This document shows positions 63,048 to 64,000 of a stretch of 64,000 nucleotides of DNA, one piece after another (position 1 is the first letter of the stretch; each line of letters starts with the position of its first letter). Below the pieces are notes generated by a model. The model was not told where the DNA came from. It did not search any database and was given only the letters and a program-made list of their open reading frames with translations. Both the position numbers and the translations under genes were made by a program. The stretch comes from Synchiropus splendidus (lineage: Eukaryota > Chordata > Actinopteri > Syngnathiformes > Callionymidae), in the NCBI RefSeq assembly GCF_027744825.2, contig NC_071345.1, forward strand, positions 5,798,001 through 5,862,000, in the 5' to 3' direction.

Positions 63048-64000
63048 GCGACATCTCCAAGGGAAAGGCCAAAAATCATTTCGGGATCATGATCTTCCGA
63101 CCTTTGCGTATAGCCCGTCCCCTCGCAAAGTAGTCCAGTCCTGTTTTGGCTTTCTTCATCTGCACAGGACAATTCCGTCTTATCCGGTCTTCACTCATGA
63201 ACAAACCTTGAAGGTACTTGCACGCTTCCATTTGGGGCGAGGACTCATGGGCTACACCAATGACCAGAGCGGTCATATAGGTTTGGTCGCTGTCGGAACA
63301 TGGGTGCTAGACATCGATGAACTCACTGTGTATTTTTGGGGTAACGGAATGTCATTTCTCTTAGAGAGATCCCCAAAAACACAATATGGAAAAAAAACGT
63401 TACATACATTTTGGCACAATTCAGTGACACAATTGCATCCTCTGTAGTGATTTTAATAAACTCTGCCCCACTGTACTGTATGACGCTGGGGCACTTAGCT
63501 ATAATGTATTAGCCCTCTGCTATCGGAATAGAAGCCTTTCCCTGAATTATCTAACAGACTTTAACATTTAATGTCTCAAAATTGCTTCACTTGATTATGT
63601 ATGGAACGTCAACTTCGCCAAACAAAGGGAACATATTGAATATTAAATTAGCACGGTTCTTTAACGTCGTGTAAAGCCATTAATGCATGCGTATACATTA
63701 GTGTTTTTCAGCAGAGTGTGTCCTTCTTTAACTTTTCCTTCCACCCCATTTCTCAAATTCTTCCACCAGACTGTCCCCTTCTCTAAAATTCAAATATGTT
63801 CCACTTTGTGGCGCTGCTCAGAAGAATATGAGAAGAAAAAATGCGCATCGGTGTGAGCCGTCCCTCAGTGAAGTTGTTTTAGGAGAAATTCCAACCCTCT
63901 AAATCCCTTTCCCTGTGGTCTTTTGGGCTTTCACTAACACAGCAGGCTGTTAATAATGCATGGTGCTATAGTAGAGCGTGAGTTGGTTTGAAGGTGACTT
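63048..64000 (+). other. cnih3: cnih3 intron 2, continuing past the window
   Basis: The 146-codon + frame at 63007-63447 begins in the LINE remnant and has no recognised similarity. I searched for an exon starting with the Arg-Glu-Arg-rich CNIH2/3 insertion and saw none. Confidence 0.6.

Overview
The window is vertebrate nuclear DNA, most probably from a teleost fish. The evidence is two exons that match a vertebrate cornichon gene with GT-AG introns, fragments of a LINE family of the kind common in fish genomes, tRNA-type SINE remnants, many short non-autonomous DNA transposons with recognisable target-site duplications, and microsatellites. There are no operons, ribosome binding sites or long bacterial-type ORFs. 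Almost all open frames of 60-200 codons here are chance frames or lie inside repeats.

Only one gene can be supported: a cornichon family AMPA-receptor auxiliary protein / ER cargo exporter, best matched to CNIH3, on the + strand. Coding exon 1 is 51853-51930 and exon 2 is 62060-62128. They are joined by a phase-0 intron of about 10.1 kb. The remaining exons lie beyond the right edge. A CpG-rich segment before exon 1 is the likely promoter and 5' UTR, and it contains AUG uORFs, one of which overlaps the cnih3 start.

Positions 1-51400 form a gene-poor upstream region made of unique sequence and dispersed repeats. The recognisable repeats are: a pogo/Tc1-mariner-like element in four copies (9270, 31153, 33955, 50322); a foldback, hAT-like element in about five copies (900, 29593, 44591-44812, 48111, 61249); an unclassified family in four copies (17504, 35622, 41780, 44218); one hAT element with a near-perfect 8-bp duplication (12047-12638); a 386-bp foldback element (15373-15758); a two-copy AT-rich segment (23590, 27585); a two-copy MITE with 'GACTATAAGCCG'-like ends (43180, 58179); a 276-bp TA-flanked MITE (54883-55158); and LINE fragments on the minus strand (6345, 62818).

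I found no convincing new multi-gene system. The best points for follow-up are the unusual cnih3 amino terminus and its overlapping uORF, a perfect 20-bp-arm hairpin at 25311-25358, and the foldback and pogo-like element families. All comparisons to named families are from memory and from comparing copies inside the window; no database search was possible.
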